64,000 nt of DNA from CAWFGW01 sp963815495 (GTDB lineage Bacteria > Bacteroidota > Bacteroidia > Cytophagales > JAAEPT01). The translations under genes and the position numbers were made by a program. The DNA lies in contig CAWFGW010000013.1 in assembly GCA_963815495.1 (NCBI GenBank), forward strand, positions 62,001-126,000, read 5' to 3'. The notes under the pieces are model-generated. The model made no database searches and was not told the origin of the DNA. It saw only the letters and a list, made by a program, of their open reading frames with translations. Positions 44,005 to 52,580 of the stretch are shown in pieces; the stretch's first letter is position 1, and each line of letters begins with the position of its first letter.

Positions 44005-44505
44005 ATGAAAAGCGCACAATTTTCCGTTGCCATCCTCTCTCAGTTAGAAGAGGTAGTAGACCAGTTGAACAACGACTTGTATTGCAACACTATGGAAGTG
44101 TTTTCCGGAGCTAGCATCGGACAACATATTCGTCATATTTTAGAGTTTTATACATGCATTATTGAACAAAAAGATGCTGGAGAACTCTGTTACGATACTA
44201 GAAAAAGAGATGTAGCACTAGAAGAAAATAAAACAACAGCATTAAATTTCATTCAAAGGATTAAACAAGAGTTAAAAAGTTTTTCAGAAGATAAAAATTT
44301 AGTGCTTATATCAACTCTTCAAGATACTGAAATAATAACGCCTTCCAGCTTATCTCGTGAGATGTTATATGCCTTAGAACATGCTGTTCATCACATGGCA
44401 ATCATCAAAATTGGTCTTTTAATTGGCTGCCCAAAAATTCTAATCCCTAAAAACTTTGGAGTGGCTGACTCCACGATTCAGTACCGCGATCAATGTGCAC
44501 AGTAA
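44005..44505 (+). CDS. DinB-family protein
   Basis: A 166-residue four-helix protein with His in the right places for the DinB metal site: IGQHIRHILEFYT (residues about 36-48) and ALEHAVHHMAIIKIGL (about 131-146). Members are metal-dependent, often thiol-transferase-like, enzymes of mostly unknown substrate. It overlaps the next gene by 13 bases and starts a four-gene operon. Confidence 0.78.
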   Translation: MKSAQFSVAILSQLEEVVDQLNNDLYCNTMEVFSGASIGQHIRHILEFYTCIIEQKDAGELCYDTRKRDVALEENKTTALNFIQRIKQELKSFSEDKNLVLISTLQDTEIITPSSLSREMLYALEHAVHHMAIIKIGLLIGCPKILIPKNFGVADSTIQYRDQCAQ

Positions 44506-45215
44506 GTTATGTTCCGCTAACAGGTTATGATTTTTTATTAACCTCCAACCGCGATGAAGCCATTAACAGAGCTGAGACTACTTTTCCTAGTTCAATTATA
44601 GCTAACCATACCACCGTTTATTTTCCTAAAGACAGTCGTGCTGGAGGTAGTTGGATAGCTTCTTCGGGAAAGCTTACTGCGTGTTTGTTAAACGGTGCTT
44701 TTAAAAAACATACTCGAGAAGAAAGCTATAAAACGAGTAGAGGGTTAATGTTATTAGCTGCTTTTGATTATGATCACGTTCAGCAATTTACAAGCAATTA
44801 TGACTTTAAAGGAATAGAGCCTTTTACCCTCATTTTAGTTTACAAAAATTCTGACGTTGAGTTATTCGAAATTCGATGGGATGGTGTACAAATCTATTTC
44901 AAAGAACTGGCTTCTCACAAACCCTATATTTGGGCTTCAGCAACCTTATATACACCGGAAGTCATTATACAACGAGAAACCGCTTTTAAAATCTTAATGA
45001 GTCGTTTTAATTATTCGCAAGAAGAAATTATTGATTTTCATTCATTCCAATCTGAAGATAATGAAAACGGAATTATGATGAATAGAGGAGAAAAGCGAAC
45101 AATAAGTATTACCTCTATTAAGTCAACCTCACAAGCAACCACAATGATTTATGATGACTTGATTGGACAAAAAACTAAATCAATAACAATAATAGATGAG
45201 TCAGCAAAAGTCTAA
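44493..45215 (+). CDS. NRDE (TANGO2-type) protein
   Basis: A 240-residue protein starting MCTVSYVPLTGYDFLLTSNR with the NRDE motif at residues 19-22 and a Cys2 that could act as N-terminal nucleophile. RAGGSWIASSGKLTACLLNG is another family motif. Eukaryotic TANGO2 homologues have been linked to haem and acyl-CoA handling; the bacterial role is open. It overlaps neighbours on both sides (13 and 20 bases). Confidence 0.85.
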   Translation: MCTVSYVPLTGYDFLLTSNRDEAINRAETTFPSSIIANHTTVYFPKDSRAGGSWIASSGKLTACLLNGAFKKHTREESYKTSRGLMLLAAFDYDHVQQFTSNYDFKGIEPFTLILVYKNSDVELFEIRWDGVQIYFKELASHKPYIWASATLYTPEVIIQRETAFKILMSRFNYSQEEIIDFHSFQSEDNENGIMMNRGEKRTISITSIKSTSQATTMIYDDLIGQKTKSITIIDESAKV

Positions 45216-46209
45216 ATGGCTAAAGTGGGAATTTTGGCCTTTCTGGTTTTTCTATATTCCAGTCTATGTCGTTTATTTATGGTATAGTCTGCGGTCTTGG
45301 TCGATGGTTTTTTTCTCTGCTGCCAACCCTTGTATGGAAACAGGTGGGTTTGTTGACTATTCTAAATGGAAAATCCTTTCAAAAATCAATCAAAAATTCC
45401 TTCCTAAAGGAAAGTTTTTCACGATTGAATCAAAACATGAAACTTTAGCTTGGGTAAACAACACGCTTCACTTCCCCATCATTTGTAAACCAGACAAAGG
45501 TGAACGCGGGTTTGGGGTTGAAAAAATTAATAATGAAAAACAACTAGACAACTACCTTAAGAAAATAGACCGTAATTTTATTGTTCAGGAATATATCGAT
45601 TACCCGATTGAGTTGGGCGTGATGTACTCAAGAATTCCAGGGGCAAAACGAGGAAATATCCACTCGGTGGTTCAAAAAGAATTTTTGACGGTGGTCGGAA
45701 ACGGAAAATCAACTTTGAAAGAATTATTTCAAACAAACGATCGAACACGTTATCATTACGACATGTTATTGGAAATGTATTCTGAAGAACTGAAAATAGT
45801 ATTAGACTATGGTGAAAAAAAGGAATTGATTTCCATCGGTAATCATTGTCGCGGCACCACCTTTTTGAATGGAAATCATCTAATTAGTCAAAAACTAGTC
45901 GCTGTTTTCGACTCCATCGCAAAACCCATTGAAGGTTTTTATTTTGGCCGATTTGATTTGAGAGTTTCATCATTAGATGATTTATATCAAGGAGACAACA
46001 TTAAAATAATGGAGTTAAATGGGACTAATTCGGAGCCTGCGCATATCTATGACCCCAACATGCCATTGTTCGAAGCCTACCGCGTATTGTTTCACCATTG
46101 GGGAATTATCTACCGCATAAGTTCAATAAATCACCGAAACGGAGTACCTTTCGAGCCACTTTGGAAAACAGTAAAAACAGTTGTAAAACACATAAAAAGC
46201 AAACAATAA
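45196..46209 (+). CDS. ATP-grasp ligase with N-terminal membrane segment
   Basis: A 337-residue protein. One hydrophobic segment (about 12-30) precedes an ATP-grasp fold: FPIICKPDKGERGFGVEKI (ATP-binding Lys and Gly loop), FIVQEYIDYPIELGVMYSRI, FGRFDLRVSS and MELNGTNSEPAHIYDP (Mg-binding). It resembles D-Ala-D-Ala-ligase-like and carboxylate-amine ligases, but the substrate is not readable. The gene is one base from the PfkB gene and overlaps the NRDE gene. Confidence 0.75.
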   Translation: MSQQKSKWLKWEFWPFWFFYIPVYVVYLWYSLRSWSMVFFSAANPCMETGGFVDYSKWKILSKINQKFLPKGKFFTIESKHETLAWVNNTLHFPIICKPDKGERGFGVEKINNEKQLDNYLKKIDRNFIVQEYIDYPIELGVMYSRIPGAKRGNIHSVVQKEFLTVVGNGKSTLKELFQTNDRTRYHYDMLLEMYSEELKIVLDYGEKKELISIGNHCRGTTFLNGNHLISQKLVAVFDSIAKPIEGFYFGRFDLRVSSLDDLYQGDNIKIMELNGTNSEPAHIYDPNMPLFEAYRVLFHHWGIIYRISSINHRNGVPFEPLWKTVKTVVKHIKSKQ

Positions 46210-46210
46210 T

Positions 46211-47137
46211 ATGAGTCTATTAGTAATAGGAACTGTAGCCTTTGATGCTATAGAAACACCATTTGGCAAAACAGACAAAATAGTGGGGGGTTCAGCGACT
46301 TATGTAGCGCTTTCTGCCTCATACTTAACTAAAAAAGTAAACTTAGTAGCTGTTGTGGGTGAAGATTTTTCAGAAACAAACATCAACATGATTCAACGTC
46401 ATGGTGTAAATACCCAAGGACTTCAAATCAAACACGGTCAAAAATCTTTTTTTTGGAGTGGTAAGTACCACAATGATATGAACTCAAGAGACACACTGGT
46501 AACAGAACTTAATGTGCTAGAATCTTTTGACCCCATTATTCCGAATAGCTACCAGGATTGTGAGTACTTAATGCTAGGAAATTTAGCTCCCCAAATTCAG
46601 CGTACCGTTATCGAGCGGTTAAAAACGAGACCTAAATTAATTGTAATGGACACCATGAATTTCTGGATGGACATTGCCATGGATGAGTTATTAAAAACGT
46701 TAAAATTAGTCGATGTGTTATCGATCAATGATGAAGAAGCACGTCAACTTTCAGGGGAGTTTTCGATAAGAAAAGCTGCTAAAAAAATCATGGAGATGGG
46801 ACCAAAAACCCTTATCATCAAAAAAGGTGAGCATGGAGCTTTGTTGTTTAGAGGCAAAGATGTCTTTTTTGCACCAGCATTACCTTTAGAAGATGTTTTT
46901 GACCCTACTGGTGCTGGTGATACGTTTGCTGGTGGCTTTATTGGTTATCTAGCTAGCACTGACGATACTTCATTCGAAAACATGAAGCGGGCAATTATAC
47001 ACGGTTCAGCCATGGCCTCATTCTGCGTTGAAAAGTTCGGTACTGAACGCGTTATTGGCTTACAACAACATGATTTAGAAGACAGAATCCAAGAATTTGT
47101 AGACTTGGTTCAGTTTGAAATGCGATTGGAGGACTAA
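46211..47137 (+). CDS. PfkB-family carbohydrate kinase
   Basis: A 308-residue ribokinase-like sugar or nucleoside kinase. GGSATYVALSASYLTKKVNL (substrate side) and the catalytic signature DPTGAGDTFAGGFIGYLA with Asp as base are clear. The substrate is not readable. It follows the ATP-grasp gene by one base and ends in a terminator, so it is last in the operon. Confidence 0.9.
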   Translation: MSLLVIGTVAFDAIETPFGKTDKIVGGSATYVALSASYLTKKVNLVAVVGEDFSETNINMIQRHGVNTQGLQIKHGQKSFFWSGKYHNDMNSRDTLVTELNVLESFDPIIPNSYQDCEYLMLGNLAPQIQRTVIERLKTRPKLIVMDTMNFWMDIAMDELLKTLKLVDVLSINDEEARQLSGEFSIRKAAKKIMEMGPKTLIIKKGEHGALLFRGKDVFFAPALPLEDVFDPTGAGDTFAGGFIGYLASTDDTSFENMKRAIIHGSAMASFCVEKFGTERVIGLQQHDLEDRIQEFVDLVQFEMRLED

Positions 47138-47153
47138 GTCTATCATATTTTGG

Positions 47154-47196
47154 GCAGTAGTTTGTTATAAAGCAAGCTACTGCTTCGTTTCTTTTT
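47154..47196 (+). terminator. Intrinsic terminator after the PfkB gene
   Basis: Stem GCAGTAG (47154-47160) / CTACTGC (47177-47183) followed by TTCGTTTCTTTTT on the plus strand. Confidence 0.65.
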
Positions 47197-48367
47197 AATA
47201 CGAGATTAAGACTTCTATATACTCTCCATTTTCTTTCTGAATAATATATAAGCCAGGAGGTTGAATCCGTCCATTTTTATTATCACCCAACCAACGAAAC
47301 GGAAGTTTTTCTGTTCGCACTTCAAGTCCCTGGTTATCTAAAAAAACAGCCTTTCCCTTTCCCGACACTAAAAAATCATCCTCTATCCCATCTCCGTTAG
47401 GAGAGAAAATCAACACGTCTTTTTTCTGTACAGGTTTTCTAGTTATTTCATACGTTTTGGATTCTAAAAACTCTCCCTCATTCGGAAACTCCTCACTGTG
47501 CACTCGAATGGAATAATTACCAAAATCATCATCTTTCATGAAACTTAAATCAAACTCTCCAGTCATTGATGAATCAACCACCTGACCATTATTCAAGAGA
47601 AAAAAGCTATCTCCACCTTGCTTGTTATCCAAAATAATATTCATGGATTCACCAATAGCAAACGAGGTGTTTTGAAGGGATAACTCAAAAGGTTGTTGTG
47701 GAAACAACTGGAATCTAGATGTTGTATCCGCGTATTGTGGATTGTTTTTTAAGGGTATTAAATCATCAAAATCAAGTTGATTTCCAGTGAGTGTCAATCG
47801 CCTTATCTTGTTTAATTTTGTTAGATCTGGGATTTCTGTCAACAAATTATTGCTCACATCGATCACATTTATCGTAGAGTTTGAAACAGAATTCCACTCA
47901 TCGGGTAATTTTTTTATTTTATTGTTGTGAAGATAAAGTAAACGAACACTTTCATTGCGGTCATTTTCAAGGTAAGTAGGTGCTTCTTCCAGCTGATTAT
48001 AAGAAAGACCTAATCTGTACATAGGATACCAATTCCTCAAATCTTTCGGAAAACTCGTTAAGTTATTATTACGAAGATATACCGTATCAGCATTTTTAAA
48101 ATAAACTAACACATCTGCGTTTTCAATGTTTTGACCCCGCAAATCAAGACTTTGAAGTTCAGTAAACGTAGTGTTCAACACAGAAGTGTCTAACAAAGTA
48201 CATTGCTCATTCATTGCTACTTTGTAGTTGTCACAGAAAAACGAACGCAACTTTTCATCCTGAATTTCTACTGTTTGTGCAAGAGAAGCACAAGTGAACA
48301 ACCAATAAACACCTATTAAGCATTTACTTAGCCACCACCACGAAATATTCACACGAATAGTTTTCAT
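47195..48367 (-). CDS. Leucine-rich-repeat protein with CHU_C (T9SS type B) C-terminus
   Basis: A 390-residue secreted protein with a signal segment (about 12-30, SKCLIGVYWLFTCASLAQT), four or five leucine-rich repeats (about 60-190: LQSLDLRGQNIENADVLVYF, YRLGLSYNQLEEAPTYLEND) and a C-terminal CHU_C domain (VLIFSPNGDGIEDDFLV, residue about 315 on), the type used for T9SS export of gliding-type proteins. It overlaps the anti-sigma gene end by 44 bases. Surface binding is expected through the LRR. Confidence 0.78.
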   Translation of the reverse strand: MKTIRVNISWWWLSKCLIGVYWLFTCASLAQTVEIQDEKLRSFFCDNYKVAMNEQCTLLDTSVLNTTFTELQSLDLRGQNIENADVLVYFKNADTVYLRNNNLTSFPKDLRNWYPMYRLGLSYNQLEEAPTYLENDRNESVRLLYLHNNKIKKLPDEWNSVSNSTINVIDVSNNLLTEIPDLTKLNKIRRLTLTGNQLDFDDLIPLKNNPQYADTTSRFQLFPQQPFELSLQNTSFAIGESMNIILDNKQGGDSFFLLNNGQVVDSSMTGEFDLSFMKDDDFGNYSIRVHSEEFPNEGEFLESKTYEITRKPVQKKDVLIFSPNGDGIEDDFLVSGKGKAVFLDNQGLEVRTEKLPFRWLGDNKNGRIQPPGLYIIQKENGEYIEVLISY

Positions 48368-49481
48368 CTCCTTTTAATCTTAAAATATAACTTCCAATAT
48401 CGGCAATATTTCCATTTGATAAAGCCCCAGACCAAACATATTCGTTTGAATTATATTGTTTCTCTTCAAACACCAGGCTACCATTGCCATCAAAAATAGT
48501 GACGTAGGTTACTTTCGTTTCAGGGGTGGGTATGATTAATTCTCTGTCGTATGCTGGGTTAAATACCATAGATTTTTCAGCCAAACAAGGTTTTTCTTTC
48601 ACGGTAAATACCCCTAAGCGCTGTTGACAGTTACCCAATCGAACAGCAACATTATAACTTCCCGTTTCAAGATTTGAAAATCTGTTTATTGATTCAAATG
48701 AATCATAATCATTAATTCGATAAGTAACGTCTGGTTGATTATCCAACACTAATTCTCCATTTGATTCTCTCAAATCTGCATTTACTACTTTTACTTTGAT
48801 GTTATTTAACTTTGAACAGTCTTCTTGAGGCAATTCCACTTGATTGTTTTGCACAGTCTCTTTAGTCGTTGAAAATGTGTTTACTGGCTTTTCAGTATCT
48901 TTAACGCTCAACGTAGTGACACTATGAACTGAATCTCTTGGTTTTTCTTTTGGCAGTACTGCCTCATCCTTTTCATTAACTGCGGTTGATATTTCTTCCA
49001 CCTCAACTTTTGTCGTAATCTTACTCACTGGGGCTTTAACTATTTTTTCATCATCTGATTCCTCTATTGCTTCTGACTGTTTTTGATCTTCAATCACTAT
49101 CTTTTTCTCATTGGAAATAGTTGTTTCTCCCGTACTTATTTTTGTAGTACCAGTATCGGGTACATTTTGTAAATTATTCGTTTCAACTTGAGTCGAGTTT
49201 ACTACGAACCAACCAACAATAGCTAGTGTAGAAACAAGTGCTATAACCCCAAGTTTAACATACTTCTTTCGTGTTCGAACTGTTCGTTCTTTATAAACTA
49301 GCTTACTCAGTGATTTTGCATAATCAATTTCAATTATTTTATTGGCAATAAGCTGATCCTCGTACTGCTTTTTAAAAGCTTTGTCATCATGAAGTCTATC
49401 TTCAAAGATTTTCTTATCTGTACTAGAAAGTTGACCAGAGAGATACTTTTCAATATATGTTTCTATGTTTTGCTCTTCCAT
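48324..49481 (-). CDS. Membrane anti-sigma-like protein with extracytoplasmic CHU_C-like domain
   Basis: A 385-residue protein. The N-terminus (1-60, NIETYIEKYLSGQLSSTDKK) is like anti-sigma domains, followed by one membrane segment (about 76-93, VKLGVIALVSTLAIVGWFVV), a long Thr/Glu/Lys linker, and a C-terminal beta-rich domain (AEKSMVFNPAYDRELIIPTP; WSGALSNGNIADIGSYILRL) of CHU_C kind. It overlaps the sigma stop by one base (TGATG). A sensor that couples the outside to the sigma factor is inferred from the layout. Confidence 0.7.
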   Translation of the reverse strand: MEEQNIETYIEKYLSGQLSSTDKKIFEDRLHDDKAFKKQYEDQLIANKIIEIDYAKSLSKLVYKERTVRTRKKYVKLGVIALVSTLAIVGWFVVNSTQVETNNLQNVPDTGTTKISTGETTISNEKKIVIEDQKQSEAIEESDDEKIVKAPVSKITTKVEVEEISTAVNEKDEAVLPKEKPRDSVHSVTTLSVKDTEKPVNTFSTTKETVQNNQVELPQEDCSKLNNIKVKVVNADLRESNGELVLDNQPDVTYRINDYDSFESINRFSNLETGSYNVAVRLGNCQQRLGVFTVKEKPCLAEKSMVFNPAYDRELIIPTPETKVTYVTIFDGNGSLVFEEKQYNSNEYVWSGALSNGNIADIGSYILRLKGDENYSCEYFVVVAK

Positions 49482-50035
49482 CAGTTATGTAATAATTCTC
49501 TTACTAAGTCATTTTCCTTCACCTGATCTAACAGCTTTTTTTTACATCTGTAATGATAAGTTCGTGCTACATCAGCACTACTAAGCCCCATAGTTTCAGC
49601 GGCAACTTTTAAAGACACATTCTCGAAATAAGTGAGTCGTAATAAATCTCTGCAAATACCTCCTAATTGATTTAATATCTCATTTACTAACTGCTCTAAT
49701 TCTAAACTAGTATCTGTAGTTGGACTTTCTGCTCGCTCAATCATTACATCGAATAGGCTAAACTTACTATTTCGCCTAACTGTGTAAATCCAAAGATTTT
49801 TAGCCATAACAAATAGATAGCCGTTGATATCTAACAGATCAGGCAGATCTCCTTTTCGTACTTTGACCATCAACTTGATAATGATGTCATGAAAGATATC
49901 TTCTGCCTGTTCAGTATTACCACCATGACTTTTGATATATCGTTTCACTTTTGGCCAAGCGGTTTTGTAAAGCATTTTTATTACTTTTTCCTCTTTGCCA
50001 CTTTTTAATAACGATAATATTTCTAGATCTTTAAT
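49481..50035 (-). CDS. ECF-type sigma factor, start uncertain (ATG at 49975 or upstream ATT)
   Basis: From the ATG at 49975 the product is 164 residues with region 2 (GNTEQAEDIFHDIIIKLMVK) and region 4 (ENVSLKVAAETMGLSSADVA). The open frame continues upstream for 20 more codons in a region-2.1-like sequence (DLEILSLLKSGKEEKVIKM), so the ATG start looks too short. No ATG, GTG or TTG lies upstream; the first convincing options are ATT codons at 50035 or 50038. It is transcribed divergently from the PorP/SprF gene at 50077 and is first in a three-gene unit with the anti-sigma and LRR genes. Confidence 0.78.
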   Translation of the reverse strand: MKDLEILSLLKSGKEEKVIKMLYKTAWPKVKRYIKSHGGNTEQAEDIFHDIIIKLMVKVRKGDLPDLLDINGYLFVMAKNLWIYTVRRNSKFSLFDVMIERAESPTTDTSLELEQLVNEILNQLGGICRDLLRLTYFENVSLKVAAETMGLSSADVARTYHYRCKKKLLDQVKENDLVRELLHN

Positions 50036-50076
50036 AATAGATATCTTTAATATGAAAATAAGTATAAATTAAAAAT

Positions 50077-50940
50077 GTGAACAAAACATTCCTAGTTTTA
50101 TTCCTTTTCTTCACACAAGTGTTTTTTGTTGAACAAGCAGCAATGGTTCATGGTCAGGAAAGAATTATTTTCAACCCTAACTTTAGTAGCTTTCTTCTCA
50201 ACCAAGGTATCTATAACCCTTCTGCCTATTCGCTAAACAAATTACAACTCGGAGTAAATTATAGAAGTGGTTTGGGATCCTTTTCAAGAATTAGAGACAT
50301 CTATGCTGAAGCTGTTTTTAGAGAAAAAAACCATACTGGCGGAATTAATTTTTATGCAGAACAACAGTCTGTATTATTTTCAAAAAGTAAAATACAGGGA
50401 CTTTATGCTTTAAAAACTAACCTCTCAAAAGATTTAGAATTGTCTTTTGGTGCGGAAGTAGGGTTAGCTAACATTCGTTTCGATGGCTCGTCAGCAAGTG
50501 CTGGAGGTAGCGCTTGGGGTCTGGACTTTTCTTTAGGCGGATTAATTACTTACAGAAAATTAAAAGTTGGTTTTGTTATTCAACAAATACCACAAACACT
50601 GCTTCAGCCCATAGGCTATCGTTTTGTTCTGAATAGATATTACGACTTCAGTACATCTTATACTTTTAAACTTAATGATGATTGGGATTGGGAATCGGGC
50701 ATGATTGTAAGTATGAATAGCGATAATTTTTTATGGCTGGTGGATAACAAAGTCACCTATCAAAAAAAATACGGTGCATTACTCAATTTACAAACGAATC
50801 TCCGTGGCGCTATTGGTGTTTTTTCAGAAATACCTCAGCTCGAAGAAGCCTTATCGGTAGCTTTTACTTATGAAACAGGATTTGCCTCGCGAGTAAACTC
50901 AAAGAACACTATCAACTTCTTAATTCGCTACGCTTTGTGA
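50077..50940 (+). CDS. PorP/SprF-family type IX secretion outer-membrane protein
   Basis: A 287-residue protein with a signal peptide (about 1-27) and the PorP/SprF beta-barrel pattern: IYNPSAYSLNKLQLGVNYRS, AGGSAWGLDFSLGGLITYRK, and a final FLIRYAL strand. SprF-like proteins anchor or help secrete CHU_C (type B) substrates. The start is GTG at 50077. The gene is divergent from a sigma factor whose operon encodes two CHU_C proteins, so the group probably works together. Confidence 0.85.
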   Translation: MNKTFLVLFLFFTQVFFVEQAAMVHGQERIIFNPNFSSFLLNQGIYNPSAYSLNKLQLGVNYRSGLGSFSRIRDIYAEAVFREKNHTGGINFYAEQQSVLFSKSKIQGLYALKTNLSKDLELSFGAEVGLANIRFDGSSASAGGSAWGLDFSLGGLITYRKLKVGFVIQQIPQTLLQPIGYRFVLNRYYDFSTSYTFKLNDDWDWESGMIVSMNSDNFLWLVDNKVTYQKKYGALLNLQTNLRGAIGVFSEIPQLEEALSVAFTYETGFASRVNSKNTINFLIRYAL

Positions 50941-51510
50941 TTTAGAAACTTTATTTGGATTAACTAAACATCACACGGAAATTTGGAGAGCTATTAAAAT
51001 GTAGTTGAAACAAAGTTTACAGCTCAAGTTTTTATTAAATACGATAAGGTGAAAGATTATAAGCTTGAGGAATACCACATTATTTGGCATCAAATGTTAT
51101 CGGCTCATCAGCAATGCAGACATCAAAAGTGTATTAGAAGGTGAGATTTTAGAAATAGGTCACTACATTTGTGATCATAAAAAAGGGGATGAAAATTTCT
51201 TTATTGCTTGTGTTTCTTCTAAAGGTGCATTATACATACTTTTATTTGCACCAGCGATATGGGGCTACTATAAGTATTGGGCCCTTAGTAGAAAAACCAT
51301 CTCCTCATAAATACGATTTTGTTTTGACACATTTATCTGTGAGAATATATCTCTTTGGCTTAAATGGCGATTACGATTTGATTATAACCACTAATTAAGG
51401 CTTACTGAAAAAGTCACAAAGCCCTAATTACTTATATTCAGCTACGTTTTTTATATTTAACGTGATAATCATTGAAAGTAAGTTGTTTACAATAAATAAA
51501 AACTGTAATT
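50941..51510. other. Gene-poor stretch
   Basis: 570 bases with only short, mutually overlapping open frames (51065-51310, 51171-51398) that show no known motif or consistent start. It may hold a decayed gene; I see nothing that can be named. Confidence 0.4.
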
Positions 51511-51940
51511 ATGAGGGATTCACAAATAGAGGCAGTTGAAAAATTTAAGTCATACTTCACCCAGTTGAAACTTGATAATAATACTGCATTAAATGAAATT
51601 TATTCAGAAGACATAATTTTTACTGACCCCATCCACAATATAAGAGGCATTGAAAACTTGAAATCTTACTTCAAAAACTTAGATAGCAATTTGATTGAGG
51701 GCTCATTTCAATTTACCGATGAATCTATTATTGATAATACAGCTTACCTGCAATGGCAATTGAACCTAAAACTTAAACGTCCAAAAAAAAAATGTTATAG
51801 CATCAGGTATTTCAGTTCTCACTGTTGAAGAAAAAATAATCAAGCATAGAGACTATTTTGACGCAGGAGAATTATTCTATGAAAATGTTCCCGTATTGGG
51901 CAGTGTAATCCGTTTCTTAAAAAAGAAAATAGCCAGCTGA
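51511..51940 (+). pseudogene. SnoaL-like (NTF2 fold) protein, frameshifted in a run of ten A
   Basis: The start encodes a SnoaL-like cone fold (QIEAVEKFKSYFTQLKLDNN, EIYSEDIIFTDPIHNIRGIE). At 51783-51792 a run of ten A shifts the frame and ends the protein at 51828. Removing one A continues the family-like sequence (NVIASGISVLTVEEKIIKHR, DYFDAGELFYENVP) to a TGA at 51938-51940, 142 residues in all. It is either a sequencing error, a recent mutation, or a slippage site. NTF2-like proteins of this size are often small isomerases or ligand binders; the function is unknown. Confidence 0.75.
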
Positions 51941-52580
51941 CAAAGTAATTTTTATTATAAGGTGGTTTTAGACTTCACTTAATATAAAAAATTGGATTAC
52001 CATCATTCCTGATGCAAAAGGAACTTGCAGTTGACGATAAATATTGATGGTAAAAACACACTATCCTGTGGTCGTAAGTCAGGCGGAGCGTTCCTACGAA
52101 CTATACGTGATTCATTTACATAAAGTGCTATGTGAGACCCCAAGGGTGAAATTCCATCGGGTGATTCGATTAGTTACGAGTATAATTACCAATACCTCCT
52201 TTCGCTAGAATTAGTGTGGTTTCTAGCATCAACAGTTTAGAGATAATTTACTTAATGCCTAAAATATCTGCAGCATATTGTGAATAGGGTTAACATCGGA
52301 TACATAATAAAGTAGCTGCTTCCGATGCAAAGGTGATTATGTCATTTTGAGCTCTTCCATCAGATTTTACTCTGGGTTATCCAAGTATTTGTGATATTAC
52401 TTTATAGGGTTTGTTTTATGTATATTGCTTTTAGCATCTACGTGACTCTTAAATGTTTCACAATGAAGAGTAGAATTTATTTTCATTTTTCATCTTTCTT
52501 TTTAACCTAAACCTAGACATAAACAAAAACAAAAACCACCCTTCACTATCTGAAGAGGTGGTTTCAAATTCATAAAATTT
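51941..52580. other. Gene-free stretch before the lyase genes
   Basis: About 640 bases without an intact gene. Some minus-strand windows (about 52200-52380) read like protein for 20-25 codons between stops, which could be a decayed gene. No homology was recognised. A terminator for the next gene lies at 52533-52564. Confidence 0.4.
52533..52564 (-). terminator. Intrinsic terminator after the first lyase gene
   Basis: AAACCACCCTTC / GAAG-A-GGTGGTTT with one bulged A; on the minus strand TTTTTGTTTTTG follows. Confidence 0.8.

Noticed and set aside
51065..51398. Two overlapping plus-strand open frames
   Set aside because: They exclude each other, lack motifs and have no support as a gene; described only as a gene-poor stretch.
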